Source of the DNA: a virus
DNA length: 30,586 nt
Strand: one strand, 5' to 3'
IMG/VR virus record: IMGVR_UViG_3300000232_000002
Span: 28,977 to 59,562 of that record
The notes under the pieces are model-generated. The model was given only the letters and a program-made list of their open reading frames with translations, made no database searches and was not told where the DNA came from. Below are positions 9,253 through 16,631 of the stretch, one piece after another. Each line of letters starts with the position of its first letter. Position 1 is the stretch's first letter. A program made the translations under genes and the position numbers.

Positions 9253-9261
9253 ATTTAATTT
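9253..9261 (-). promoter_or_regulatory. AAATTAAAT leader element before the 200-residue gene
   Basis: Minus strand AAATTAAAT directly after the capsid stem-loop and before the AAAAGGAA ribosome site. It is one of four near-identical leader elements in this window (the others at 12033-12041, 15304-15312 and 17005-17013). It may act as an A/U-rich translation enhancer or mark a transcript start. Confidence 0.4.
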
Positions 9262-9285
9262 ACTACAGGGTATTTCACCTGTAGT
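9262..9285 (-). terminator. Stem-loop after the major capsid gene
   Basis: Perfect 8-bp inverted repeat (ACTACAGG / CCTGTAGT on the plus strand, 9262-9269 and 9278-9285) with an 8-base loop, 6 bases past the capsid stop. On the transcript it is followed by AAAUUAAAUC rather than a U-tract, so it may be a weak terminator, a 3'-end protecting hairpin or a processing site. Any of these would help set high capsid mRNA levels over downstream genes. Confidence 0.45.
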
Positions 9286-9291
9286 GTGTGA

Positions 9292-10551
9292 CTATACTAG
9301 TTCTGCTACTACTTCCATTCTCATGATTCTCTCTGGACGTAAAGCCATGAAACCGTAGTACCATGATAACGCAGAGAAGCCTACTTTAGAGAATGGGTCT
9401 GATAATGTTCTACCTGATTGTTGCTTAGGAGCTTGGTCATAGTACTCAAACTTATTACTACCAGAATTACTATTCTTAAATGAAATAGTAGTATATGTCT
9501 CTGATGGTACACAAAGCATAGGGAATACATCAAATCTATGCTCACCTGAAGCATTGAGAGATGACCTATAACCATTAGGGTTGTTGTTAGCTACTAATGC
9601 TCCTTGAGCAGAGAATTGTACCATATCCTTACCTACTTTAATAACTCTATAACTACCTACTGCTCCATGTTCTCCATGAGCAATATTAGTTGCTGATGCA
9701 TATTGTCTTACTTCTGTATATGCTCTCTCATTGTGATAGTCTTTAAGCTTCATCAATTGAGGAATAACAGGAGTACCTACATATAGTAATCTAGCTTCAT
9801 TAATTGTAACAGTATCAGAGTATGTACTACCCTTAACTACTTTAGTATTGGTAGATGCATCTAAATCATCTAACATCAATGCTGAAGATACAATTGATGG
9901 ATAATCAACTACTGATGCTACTTCACCAACGTTACCTGTTAGTGTAGCTCTACTTGTAGCTTCTCCACCATAGAAGATAGCTCTAGCAGAGTTAATAAGG
10001 TCAATCTGTAGTCTATCTTCACATATCTTAGTAGCACCTCTCATTGCTTCTCTAACGTTGTGTTGATGTAATTCTGCATCTGTATCAAATTGTAAAGAAT
10101 CTTGTGTATAGATGTAGTGGAATCCAAATTCTTCAAATGAACCCTCTAGCTTAATACGCTTAAAGCTAACTCTGTTTACTTCTCCACCATACTCGGTTAG
10201 TTGTGGTTGAAACTTGAGAATAGCATTTACATCTCTACTAGACCCATACAAATTCCCATTAGCTATTCTAGCTCCTGAAGCATCTATACCTTGGTCATTA
10301 TCGTTTCTATCATCTAATAATGGTAGATATAAGTATCTAACTAGTTTCTTACCCATATGCTTAGGTGCTTCAATAGTAGATGCTGTTTGTGTAAACCACA
10401 TAGTAGGTGCAAGTTCAATCAATGCATCCTTTATGTAGAACTGTGTGTTAAATTGTTCAGCACCTACAGTAGAGTTTGTTCCATCCCCATAGTGTGCAGG
10501 ATTACTTGCAGTGTTTCTTAATGCAGTAATCTGTGCTTGTGTTAGTGCCAT
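9292..10551 (-). CDS. Major capsid protein (N4-gp56 family)
   Basis: 419 residues. It fits the N4-gp56 type of HK97-fold capsid protein: a short N-terminus (MALTQAQITALRN), then a region with QFYIKDALIELAP and MWFTQTAS, then GKKLVRYLYLPLLDD, corresponding to the family's pattern of a start helix, a hydrophobic-Gln segment and a Gly-Lys-aromatic beta strand. Length fits the family. No cleaved prohead peptide is evident. The ribosome site AAAGGAACTATT is good, and the gene directly follows the scaffold gene by 12 bases, the usual order. A stem-loop follows the stop. It forms the icosahedral shell. Identification rests on sequence pattern and on the scaffold/portal context. Confidence 0.85.
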   Translation of the reverse strand: MALTQAQITALRNTASNPAHYGDGTNSTVGAEQFNTQFYIKDALIELAPTMWFTQTASTIEAPKHMGKKLVRYLYLPLLDDRNDNDQGIDASGARIANGNLYGSSRDVNAILKFQPQLTEYGGEVNRVSFKRIKLEGSFEEFGFHYIYTQDSLQFDTDAELHQHNVREAMRGATKICEDRLQIDLINSARAIFYGGEATSRATLTGNVGEVASVVDYPSIVSSALMLDDLDASTNTKVVKGSTYSDTVTINEARLLYVGTPVIPQLMKLKDYHNERAYTEVRQYASATNIAHGEHGAVGSYRVIKVGKDMVQFSAQGALVANNNPNGYRSSLNASGEHRFDVFPMLCVPSETYTTISFKNSNSGSNKFEYYDQAPKQQSGRTLSDPFSKVGFSALSWYYGFMALRPERIMRMEVVAELV

Positions 10552-10563
10552 AATAGTTCCTTT

Positions 10564-11640
10564 CTATTTTCCATAAATTCGTCTATACTCATCATCACTC
10601 ATACCTGCAAGTTTAGCAGTAGCATCTAGTAATAACTCTTTTGTAACCCCTATAGGTTTATCATTACCACTACCTCTAAGGGTAGAGCTTACTGCTTTAG
10701 GACTCTTAACTTTAGGAGTACTTTGCTTAGCAGAGTTTTGAAACATCTCATTGTGTGTTACACCATAATTCACTATTGCAGGAAGTTCATGCATATATGT
10801 ACCTTTCATCTTTCTAATAGCTAATTCATTCTGTACCTTATTATAAGAACCATCTTTAATATCATCACCTAGTCTAGCTAATAGATTAGGGTTTTGAGTT
10901 AATATAGCTCTTGAATCTTCAGAATGACCTTTACCATCATCAAACGAAACAAATCCCTCAAATGCATCATTAACAGCTTCAAACGTACCATTACTCTTCA
11001 GTGTATCTATTGTGTCACTGAATGCTAATTCACTTACTGTTCTCTCTGCAATTTTTGGTTTATATGTATCTACACTCTTAGCAGTAACATCAATATCAAA
11101 CTTAGCTACTAGGTCTTTAATAGCATCAGGGTCTCCTTTAAAGGCTTCAATCATTCTAGGTAATGCTTCAGGGTCAGTTAGTAGCCCATTGACCTCTAAT
11201 AGGCTAATCTTAGCTTTCTGCTTAGATAAGTCTTGCATCTTTCTAGTATAATCAGTACCTTGTTGAATTAATCTTATTGCTTCTTCCATACTCTCAATCT
11301 TCAAACTTACTCCTGTAGCTTTAATAGGATTCTTAAAGACAATATCAAAGGCTTGTTGAAATGAGATAGCATCTTCATCTTCAGTGTCTTCTATATCTTC
11401 TTTCTTATCACCATCTTCTTCAGTTTCATTCGATACCTCTTGTTGAGTAGACTTACTATCAGCTACTTCTGTAGTTGTTGGAACTTCTGCATTAGGTTTG
11501 CTTACTTCCTGTACATGGGTCTTCCAATTACCACTTAAGTATGCTTCATCACTCATACTTGCAAAGGGGTCTATATCAGTTATATTGTTATCAATGTCTG
11601 TATGTACTTGTCCTATACTTTCTGTTGTTGTAATACTCAT
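10564..11640 (-). CDS. Scaffolding protein
   Basis: 358 residues. The N-terminal about 95 residues are disordered-looking and strongly acidic (EETEEDGDKKEDIEDTEDED region at about 71-92, longer than shown). Then come helical segments, including MEEAIRLIQQGTDYTRKM and LPRMIEAFKGDPDAIKDL, and a basic C-terminus with SPKAVSSTLRGSGNDK. Acidic N-terminus, helical middle and basic C-terminal end located directly before the capsid gene are typical of internal scaffolds that shape the procapsid and leave before packaging. There is no protease motif. The ATG has GAGGAAATAAGACAA before it. Confidence 0.75.
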   Translation of the reverse strand: MSITTTESIGQVHTDIDNNITDIDPFASMSDEAYLSGNWKTHVQEVSKPNAEVPTTTEVADSKSTQQEVSNETEEDGDKKEDIEDTEDEDAISFQQAFDIVFKNPIKATGVSLKIESMEEAIRLIQQGTDYTRKMQDLSKQKAKISLLEVNGLLTDPEALPRMIEAFKGDPDAIKDLVAKFDIDVTAKSVDTYKPKIAERTVSELAFSDTIDTLKSNGTFEAVNDAFEGFVSFDDGKGHSEDSRAILTQNPNLLARLGDDIKDGSYNKVQNELAIRKMKGTYMHELPAIVNYGVTHNEMFQNSAKQSTPKVKSPKAVSSTLRGSGNDKPIGVTKELLLDATAKLAGMSDDEYRRIYGK

Positions 11641-11654
11641 TTGTCTTATTTCCT

Positions 11655-12020
11655 CTATTTGTTATGATTTGCTATATTATTATCCATAGCAGTAATGAAC
11701 ATCTCTAAGTCTTTTACTTCTGACTTCACCATATTAGCTACATTTGGAAGTGAACTAACGAATTCATTAAATTCTCCAATCATAGTAATCTTATCATCTA
11801 ACTGTCTCTTTAATACCTCATCTGATGATTTAGATGCTCTTAGTAGTACTACTCTCTTAGATTCATATTCTGTAATGAACTTAAATAGTATTTTCCAATC
11901 TTCACTATCTCTTAGTCTGTTGTATGCTTCACTAACAGCTAATACAGGAGATGTTGATAACTCCTCTAATCTACTCTTAGCTAGTTGCTGTTTACTTACC
12001 ATGTCTCTAATTTCCATCAT
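11655..12020 (-). CDS. Small helical hypothetical protein between portal and scaffold
   Basis: 121 residues, nearly all helical and charged, no Cys, no membrane segment. The start is MMEIRDMVSKQQLAKS at an ATG preceded by CTAAGGAAATAA; the second Met is a possible alternative start. The centre contains hydrophobic heptad-like spacing (VKSEVKDLEMFITAMD). Position after the portal and before the scaffold suggests a head-assembly or chaperone-like role, but I recognise no family. Confidence 0.7.
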   Translation of the reverse strand: MMEIRDMVSKQQLAKSRLEELSTSPVLAVSEAYNRLRDSEDWKILFKFITEYESKRVVLLRASKSSDEVLKRQLDDKITMIGEFNEFVSSLPNVANMVKSEVKDLEMFITAMDNNIANHNK

Positions 12021-12174
12021 TTATTTCCTTAGGTTTAATTTCGATGTACTCGTATAATAACAGCATTACTGTTAATACTATTTTAAATGGTACTGTAATA
12101 GGCAATAAACGTTCAATATTAGCTTTTAAGAGTGTTTTAGATGATGAGGTATAGTATGTATTAGGTAGATTGAT
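12007..12174 (-). other. Possible unannotated small ORF (hydrophobic peptide), no ATG until 12066
   Basis: The gap after the portal gene holds an open frame of 55 codons ending at TAG 12009-12007, overlapping the next gene's start. Its translation has a hydrophobic stretch (LLPITVPFKIVLTVMLLLY) and a charged end (EIKPKEINDGN). The first ATG is at 12066-12064, giving only 19 residues and no hydrophobic anchor; a TTG lies at 12105-12103. Neither has a clear ribosome site. It could be a small membrane protein using an unusual start, a decayed gene or chance. Confidence 0.2.
12033..12041 (-). promoter_or_regulatory. AAATTAAAC leader element before the 121-residue gene
   Basis: Minus strand AAATTAAAC sits 12 bases before the ATG and just ahead of the AAGGAA ribosome site. 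It is identical to the elements at 15304-15312 and 17005-17013. A TATTAT sequence (12054-12059) lies 12 bases upstream of it and is at best a weak -10. Confidence 0.4.
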
Positions 12175-12196
12175 TTAAAAGCATTTAAAAGCTAAT
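12118..12196. repeat. Perfect 12-bp inverted repeat with tandem 10-bp repeat
   Basis: Plus strand ATTAGCTTTTAA (12118-12129) is the exact reverse complement of TTAAAAGCTAAT (12185-12196), separated by 55 bases. The right arm overlaps a perfect tandem repeat of ATTTAAAAGC (12173-12182, 12183-12192), so the left arm could also pair in part with the first tandem copy, giving two alternative RNA stems. The sequence is non-coding apart from the doubtful small ORF. It lies just downstream of the post-portal hairpin in the transcript. Confidence 0.7.
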
Positions 12197-12200
12197 TATG

Positions 12201-12235
12201 GAGATACTACTACAAATGCTTAAGTAGTAGTTCTC
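12201..12235 (-). terminator. Strong stem-loop after the portal gene
   Basis: GAGA plus ACTACTAC (12201-12204, 12206-12213) pairs with GTAGTAGT plus TCTC (12224-12231, 12232-12235): 12 pairs with one bulged base and a 10-base loop, starting 6 bases after the portal stop. On the transcript it is followed by an A/U-rich stretch with UUUUAAAU repeats but no clean U-tract. It may be a partial terminator or a processing hairpin between portal and head genes. Confidence 0.45.
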
Positions 12236-12241
12236 TACTGA

Positions 12242-14158
12242 TTACTTAGTATCTTCTCCTGCAAACTTAGATAACCACTCTAACTCTTTTAAATCACCAC
12301 TCATACCTTTATCTTTAGCATTAGCCATTCTCTCTAATGCTTCTGCTTTCTTGAGTAGTATATCAGCTCTTAAACTCTCTAGTTCTAACTCTCTTAAAGC
12401 TTCTGTATGAGGGTCTGGTTGAGGTTTATAGTTCTCTATCTTATAAGCTAAATCCTCAATACCATTCAGTCTATTAATCTTAGCTAGTATAAGCTGTGTA
12501 ATATCAGTACCTATACTACTACCAATAGTCTGTAACATGAATGATAGTTGTTCTGCTTTACTAGCATTTAGTTCTGGAGTTGATATATTAATATTTACAC
12601 TAGCTAGTGATTGAAATTGAGTTCTCTTTAGTTTAACTTCTTCCTTACCTGTTATCTGCATAATATCAGTATCTTCTAAATACTCTATATTTAATCTAAT
12701 AACCTTTCTAGCTACTTTAGTAAGTCCTGAAGCTAATCTACGTAGTATGGACAATTCCCTCTTAGATACAGCATCCATAGCTCCTCTAACTGCTGTAGCA
12801 GTACTACCCATAGCATTATATGATATTCCTCTACCTCCACCAAAACCTACTACTCCTGATAGAGCTTCTGATTCTTTTTCATACTTATATGTAAAGTTCT
12901 CTATACTAGGGGGTAAATCTGGATAAGCTACAGTATGTACTGAACTACTAGCATTATATCCCTCATTAATATAACAGTGTTCTCCTCTCTCTAGCTTGTC
13001 TTGTTGTACTACATCAAATGCTCCTTTAGTAGCTATAGTTTGACCTGTAGCAGTTCTACTAAACGTATCTATAGTACCCCTAGCTATAGCAGATAATATC
13101 TCTTGATTGTCACTTAGTAGTTCAGCATCATTACTTCCATAGTTATCTGTAGTAGCTAAGTACTGTACTAATACAAATGGTTTCTCTTGTAATGGATATG
13201 GATTCTCTTCCATACGTATAATAGTATCTCCTACCCAAGCAATAACTACTTGTTCTACTACTCCATCACCATCAATATCATACTCTCCCCAATACTCATT
13301 TACTTTAATAGTCTTTCTTGGTAAGTCTGTTATTGCTACATCTATTAATAGTGTCTTACCATCATATGTAGTAGTACTAGGTATCTCTGCTGTTATATCT
13401 CCTAAACTAATATTACCTAGATTACTATATCTACCATCCTCTACTAATTCTGATAGTGTAGTAGTAACTTCATGTAGTATTCCTCTAGCATTAGACAAAT
13501 CTCCTCCACAACTAGGGTCAAAGTGTATATTACCTAATTCACATATTTCTATATTAGGAGAGTTCTTAACCTTATGTTGTATATCTACTACCATTACCTT
13601 ATTGAGCTTATCCTCTTTAGTTAATAATGACTTATTTGTATTTATAATATGAATACTCTCATCATACTCTGATATATGAATCTTCTTAGTTTCTGTTACG
13701 AATCTAATATCCCATCCTACTTTAAGTACTACACTACCTTGGTCACCTGCTTTACGTATGTATCTATTAATGAATCCTACTAAGTCCATCTCTTTAGTAA
13801 ATTGATGATTGAGTATCTGATTCATCTCTTCTACATCTTCTTCGTATATAGTAACTCCATCCAATTCAAACAGATTGTTGTTAGATAGGAAAGGTTCTTC
13901 CAATGATGGGTATCTCCATTCATTAGTCTTCTTAATTAACTTATGAACGATATTACTCTTATTAGATGGTAATCCTCTCAATGGTCTAGCATCTATATTC
14001 TCTTTCCACTTAGTTACCAATTGCATTTGTTGATTTGTATGGTACTGATAAGACTGTACTTCTAATCGTAGTTGGTCTAATGTTGGTGTATATAACCAAT
14101 TCTGTAATTTAGAATCATCCTTACTATACAACTCACTAAGTTGTTTATCCTGTATCAT
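12242..14158 (-). CDS. Portal protein
   Basis: 638 residues, in the range of podovirus portals. Portal-like features are: a helical N-terminus with a run of Trp/aromatic-rich segments; a mid region (IHFDPSCGGDLSNARGI, about residues 215-231) followed by TTLSELVEDGRY; a stem/crown-type region (QEILSAIARGTIDTFSRT) and GAMDAVSKRELSILRRL, like the long helix of portals; and a charged helical C-terminus. It forms the dodecameric ring through which terminase pumps DNA and to which the neck attaches. The start ATG overlaps the previous stop (ATGA). The order portal, scaffold, capsid is the standard head operon. Family assignment is by general pattern and context, not by a specific catalytic motif. 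Confidence 0.8.
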   Translation of the reverse strand: MIQDKQLSELYSKDDSKLQNWLYTPTLDQLRLEVQSYQYHTNQQMQLVTKWKENIDARPLRGLPSNKSNIVHKLIKKTNEWRYPSLEEPFLSNNNLFELDGVTIYEEDVEEMNQILNHQFTKEMDLVGFINRYIRKAGDQGSVVLKVGWDIRFVTETKKIHISEYDESIHIINTNKSLLTKEDKLNKVMVVDIQHKVKNSPNIEICELGNIHFDPSCGGDLSNARGILHEVTTTLSELVEDGRYSNLGNISLGDITAEIPSTTTYDGKTLLIDVAITDLPRKTIKVNEYWGEYDIDGDGVVEQVVIAWVGDTIIRMEENPYPLQEKPFVLVQYLATTDNYGSNDAELLSDNQEILSAIARGTIDTFSRTATGQTIATKGAFDVVQQDKLERGEHCYINEGYNASSSVHTVAYPDLPPSIENFTYKYEKESEALSGVVGFGGGRGISYNAMGSTATAVRGAMDAVSKRELSILRRLASGLTKVARKVIRLNIEYLEDTDIMQITGKEEVKLKRTQFQSLASVNINISTPELNASKAEQLSFMLQTIGSSIGTDITQLILAKINRLNGIEDLAYKIENYKPQPDPHTEALRELELESLRADILLKKAEALERMANAKDKGMSGDLKELEWLSKFAGEDTK

Positions 14159-14451
14159 TTTCTTACCTCCATTCTAATATCTTCTATTGTAGTATTCTGT
14201 CCATGTAATATATGCACTCTTAAGTAGTACATTCCTAATAGGTTAGTAGTTACTGCTGAAGATACGAATACTGTACTACCTACAATTGGAGCATTCTTAG
14301 CTACTACTACATCCTTACTAGGGTCTTTAACTATCTCATAGGATACCTGCATAGTAGATGCATCTACAGGACTACCTCTAAATGTAAGCTCTATAGTAGC
14401 ATCTATAGTCTCACCACGAATTATGTTTATCTCTGTACACTTACTGCTCAT
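14155..14451 (-). CDS. Small beta-rich protein, baseplate/fibre-attachment candidate
   Basis: 98 residues, predicted all-beta: INIIRGETIDATIEL, then RGSPVDASTMQVSYEIV, then a closing GMYYLRVHIL strand. The pattern (I.RG.T, a G.P.D turn, late G.Y strand) resembles small immunoglobulin-like or BppU N-terminal-type domains found beside receptor-binding proteins in phages. It starts inside the previous fibre-like gene (11-base overlap, GGAGATTAAGA site) and ends with an ATGA overlap with the portal start, so all three are translationally coupled. The function is inferred. Confidence 0.65.
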   Translation of the reverse strand: MSSKCTEINIIRGETIDATIELTFRGSPVDASTMQVSYEIVKDPSKDVVVAKNAPIVGSTVFVSSAVTTNLLGMYYLRVHILHGQNTTIEDIRMEVRK

Positions 14452-15286
14452 TCTTAATCTCCTTAATTTTAAGTATTATACTCTCTTTATTTATAACACA
14501 TCTAACCATGTCTACAGCCTCTGTAAGCGTTATATCCTTATTACAGGTAGCAACCATTAGGTTAGCTCTCCTAACCGATACACACTGCACTGTAGGCTTA
14601 CTAATAGATACTACTACTTTACTACCTATACCCTCTGTTATAGTTACTACTATAGCTTGTATGAAAGCTTCATCTGTTAATAATCTATTTAAGATTGTAT
14701 CATAATCAACTACTGCATCTCTACCATGAAGTGATGCTAACCATTGTATCTCATTCCCTATAAACCCATTTCTAACAGCTAAGAGATATGCAGATTCTCC
14801 TTGTCCTTTAAGAGACTCTAACCATTGTACTTGTGTTCCTATATAACCATTATCTACTGCAATCTGATATGCACTCTTACCATCAGTTGAGGTATTGAGT
14901 GTACATAGTTTCTCTACAATAAACTCAAATACTTCTTTAGTAGGTAATTGTAATAATTCCTCTACTGTACTTGCAGTACCTATAGTACATTGTGTAGTAT
15001 TCTCTACAGACACTGTAACTGTTATACCTGTACCTGTACTATTAATAGCATCACTTGTGAATATGGTAAATATGTTGTTAGGGTCAGTTAGTATGATTGT
15101 TTCATTGATAATACCTGTGTAGGTATTTACTAAAGTATCTCTGTTAAAGAGTTTTAAGAAGTCTTTGTTATGTTCTATAAATCCATCTATCTTTACACGT
15201 ACTTTAGGGGATACTACATCATAGAAGTGTGTATGACTGTAGTTAGGACTGTAATTATCAATATGCCATGTAATTGATGTACTCAT
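14441..15286 (-). CDS. Fibre-like protein with two SAY...WL.SL.G repeats
   Basis: 281 residues. Residues 136-161 and 163-188 are two copies of a 26-residue motif, GKSAYQIAVDNGYIG...QWLESLKG and GESAYLLAVRNGFIG...QWLASLHG. Such motifs are common in phage tail-fibre and other fibrous proteins, often beside collagen-like stretches. The N-terminal about 120 residues are beta-rich and would be the attachment part. The region after the repeats is a short helix and strands with three Cys. The ribosome site TATGGAG is moderate and an AAATTAAAC element precedes it. It may be a virion fibre or spike; binding specificity cannot be told. Confidence 0.7.
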   Translation of the reverse strand: MSTSITWHIDNYSPNYSHTHFYDVVSPKVRVKIDGFIEHNKDFLKLFNRDTLVNTYTGIINETIILTDPNNIFTIFTSDAINSTGTGITVTVSVENTTQCTIGTASTVEELLQLPTKEVFEFIVEKLCTLNTSTDGKSAYQIAVDNGYIGTQVQWLESLKGQGESAYLLAVRNGFIGNEIQWLASLHGRDAVVDYDTILNRLLTDEAFIQAIVVTITEGIGSKVVVSISKPTVQCVSVRRANLMVATCNKDITLTEAVDMVRCVINKESIILKIKEIKNEQ

Positions 15287-15303
15287 TGGTTATTCTCCAT
15301 ATA

Positions 15304-15312
15304 GTTTAATTT
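15304..15312 (-). promoter_or_regulatory. AAATTAAAC leader element before the fibre-like gene
   Basis: Minus strand AAATTAAAC, identical to two other intergenic leader elements. Here it begins 6 bases after a perfect extended -10, so its first A could be the transcription start. Confidence 0.4.
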
Positions 15313-15318
15313 TAGTAG

Positions 15319-15327
15319 ATTATACCA
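15319..15327 (-). promoter_or_regulatory. Extended -10 promoter candidate (TGGTATAAT)
   Basis: Minus strand TGGTATAAT in the 58-base gap between the lysis cassette and the fibre-like gene. There is no clear -35. The predicted start would fall at the AAATTAAAC element about 25 bases before the ATG. It may drive the fibre, portal and head genes separately from the lysis genes. Confidence 0.4.
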
Positions 15328-15336
15328 TATGGAATA

Positions 15337-15358
15337 GTGGTAGCTTACTTACTACCAC
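15337..15358 (-). terminator. Stem-loop spanning the o-spanin stop codon
   Basis: GTGGTAG (15337-15343) pairs with CTACCAC (15352-15358) around an 8-base loop that contains the TAA stop of the o-spanin gene. It is followed on the transcript by UAUUCC, not a U-tract, so it is a weak terminator or RNA-processing candidate at the end of the lysis cassette. Confidence 0.4.
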
Positions 15359-15656
15359 ATAGTTCGTTAAATGTCTGTATCTTATGTCTATACAGTATTA
15401 ATTCCTGTTTAGCTCCATATAGATACCCTTGATACCTATAGGATAGATTAATGAAGTTATTAAGTGTAGTACCACTAAGACCATGTACTATGTTATCACT
15501 ATCAACATAGTAACTCAATCTAACAGTCTCATTTATATCATAACTAACATATTCAGGTAATGATATAGTAGGACAAGTAGTAGGTTTAATTACAGTTTGA
15601 GTAGTACACCCAACTAATCCAAGTATTGCACATATGGATAATCCAATATTCTTCAT
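15345..15656 (-). CDS. Outer-membrane lipoprotein, o-spanin candidate (Rz1-like)
   Basis: 103 residues. The N-terminus is a lipoprotein signal: MKNIGLSICAILGLVGC, with lipobox LVGC, so cleavage would leave Cys17 as the lipidated residue. The mature part is short and Thr/Pro-rich at first (TTQTVIKPTTCPT), then polar, with further Cys at about residue 28 and near the C-terminus. Following the holin and a membrane-anchored small protein, this fits the outer-membrane subunit of a two-component spanin, which links to the inner-membrane subunit and fuses the membranes in the last lysis step. It is longer than lambda Rz1 and not embedded in its partner's frame. The lipoprotein call is strong; the spanin role is inferred from context. 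Confidence 0.75.
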   Translation of the reverse strand: MKNIGLSICAILGLVGCTTQTVIKPTTCPTISLPEYVSYDINETVRLSYYVDSDNIVHGLSGTTLNNFINLSYRYQGYLYGAKQELILYRHKIQTFNELCGSK

Positions 15657-15668
15657 GATAAACCTACT

Positions 15669-15935
15669 CTAATAATCTACTGTAACATTACAGTCTAAGC
15701 AATGTACTACATGGTCTAGTGATTGATGTTCTCTCCATGTAATAAATTCTTCTGTATCTCTTTTATCTACAGTCTCTATAGCTTCGTTATACTTAGAGGT
15801 AACCTCATCATACACAGTCTCTACATTATCTGCATTGAAGTAATTAACTATAGATACAGTTGCTATTACAGTTATGTTTAGTATTGCTACTATAACAGCT
15901 ATAGCTAAGTATCTAGTCCATCTGTTTAATATCAT
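15669..15935 (-). CDS. Inner-membrane-anchored small protein, i-spanin candidate (Rz-like)
   Basis: 88 residues. After MILNRWTR comes one strong hydrophobic segment (YLAIAVIVAILNITVIATV, about residues 9-27). The remaining about 60 residues are polar and helical (VETVYDEVTSKYNEAIE), ending with a CLDC pair. This type II anchor with a periplasmic helix is the layout of an i-spanin, although it is shorter than most. It overlaps the holin gene by 23 bases and is followed 12 bases later by the lipoprotein gene, the usual i-spanin/o-spanin order. An AGGAGAGAAATACG ribosome site precedes the ATG. An alternative is a second holin or antiholin. Confidence 0.65.
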   Translation of the reverse strand: MILNRWTRYLAIAVIVAILNITVIATVSIVNYFNADNVETVYDEVTSKYNEAIETVDKRDTEEFITWREHQSLDHVVHCLDCNVTVDY

Positions 15936-16197
15936 CGTATTTCTCTCCTATCTTAATTTTCTTTTCGATTGTACGTAAACCCATTATACCCAAAGCCATG
16001 TATACTATAGGTTCAGATAATACATTGATTAACTCTTTATCCATTACTACACCTAGATTCCATATAGTATTAATATAGGATATTGTTAAAGGTACAGGGA
16101 ATAGTAATACTAACGTAATGGTAACTATCCATCCAATAGTAGGTCTATAACCTACATAATAGAGTGTAGTTTCAAAGGCTTTAACTAGATTTGACAT
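15913..16197 (-). CDS. Holin (two or three membrane segments)
   Basis: 94 residues. There are hydrophobic segments at about residues 20-42 (WIVTITLVLLFPVPLTISY) and 61-76 (IVYMALGIMGL), followed by GLRTIEKKIKIGEKYDD. The RPTIGW start of the first segment and the G.RT.EK ending after the last one resemble the small 3TM holin family of phages. The charged C-terminus would face the cytoplasm. Located directly after the endolysin gene (ribosome site GGAGGAGTAACT), it would form the membrane lesion that lets the signal-less endolysin reach the wall. Confidence 0.75.
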   Translation of the reverse strand: MSNLVKAFETTLYYVGYRPTIGWIVTITLVLLFPVPLTISYINTIWNLGVVMDKELINVLSEPIVYMALGIMGLRTIEKKIKIGEKYDDIKQMD

Positions 16198-16199
16198 AG

Positions 16200-16619
16200 T
16201 TACTCCTCCATAATATGGAGATAGTCATAACCATCTCTATACTCTAGGTTTAGTTGATAGTGAGGTTTATCTACTAACTTCCAATCTCCACCCCAAGTAA
16301 TATCTACATCATACTTAGCAGATGCTTCAAGCATACATCTATGTATATCCTCAAACACCTCTTTAGTATTATATCCCTCCCATCTAGGGTATCCATCAAT
16401 CAATGGTACTAAGTCTACTGCATTACCTGTAATATGATTACTTCTCATAGTCCAACTTCTACCTGTATCTACAAGCATTCTTTGTCTCTCAATAGTCCTA
16501 ATACCCTCAAATACTGTAAAATCAAATCTAGCTTTACTGATAGCATATACTACTAATGAAGATAGAATTGGATTTACTCCTATAAGTCTTTTATAGCTTT
16601 GTCTACCTAACTTATACAT
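16200..16619 (-). CDS. Endolysin, M15 L-alanyl-D-glutamate/D-Ala-type metallopeptidase
   Basis: 139 residues, the normal size of a single-domain M15 endolysin such as that of phage T5. It has EGIRT at 38-42 (substrate Arg), SNHITGNAVD at 60-69 with zinc ligands H62 and D69, the W-G-G-D-W block at 109-113, and DKPH at 117-120 with catalytic acid D117 and zinc ligand H120. All key residues of the VanX/VanY/T5 Lys fold are present. There is no signal peptide, so it needs the adjacent holin to reach peptidoglycan, where it cuts peptide stems. The ribosome site is AAAAGGAACATACA. There is no separate wall-binding domain, as is usual for Gram-negative hosts. Confidence 0.9.
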   Translation of the reverse strand: MYKLGRQSYKRLIGVNPILSSLVVYAISKARFDFTVFEGIRTIERQRMLVDTGRSWTMRSNHITGNAVDLVPLIDGYPRWEGYNTKEVFEDIHRCMLEASAKYDVDITWGGDWKLVDKPHYQLNLEYRDGYDYLHIMEE

Positions 16620-16631
16620 TGTATGTTCCTT

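Noticed and set aside
9381-9575. 64-codon minus-strand frame inside the capsid gene
   Set aside because: It is in another frame of the major capsid gene, with no ribosome site and an implausible composition.
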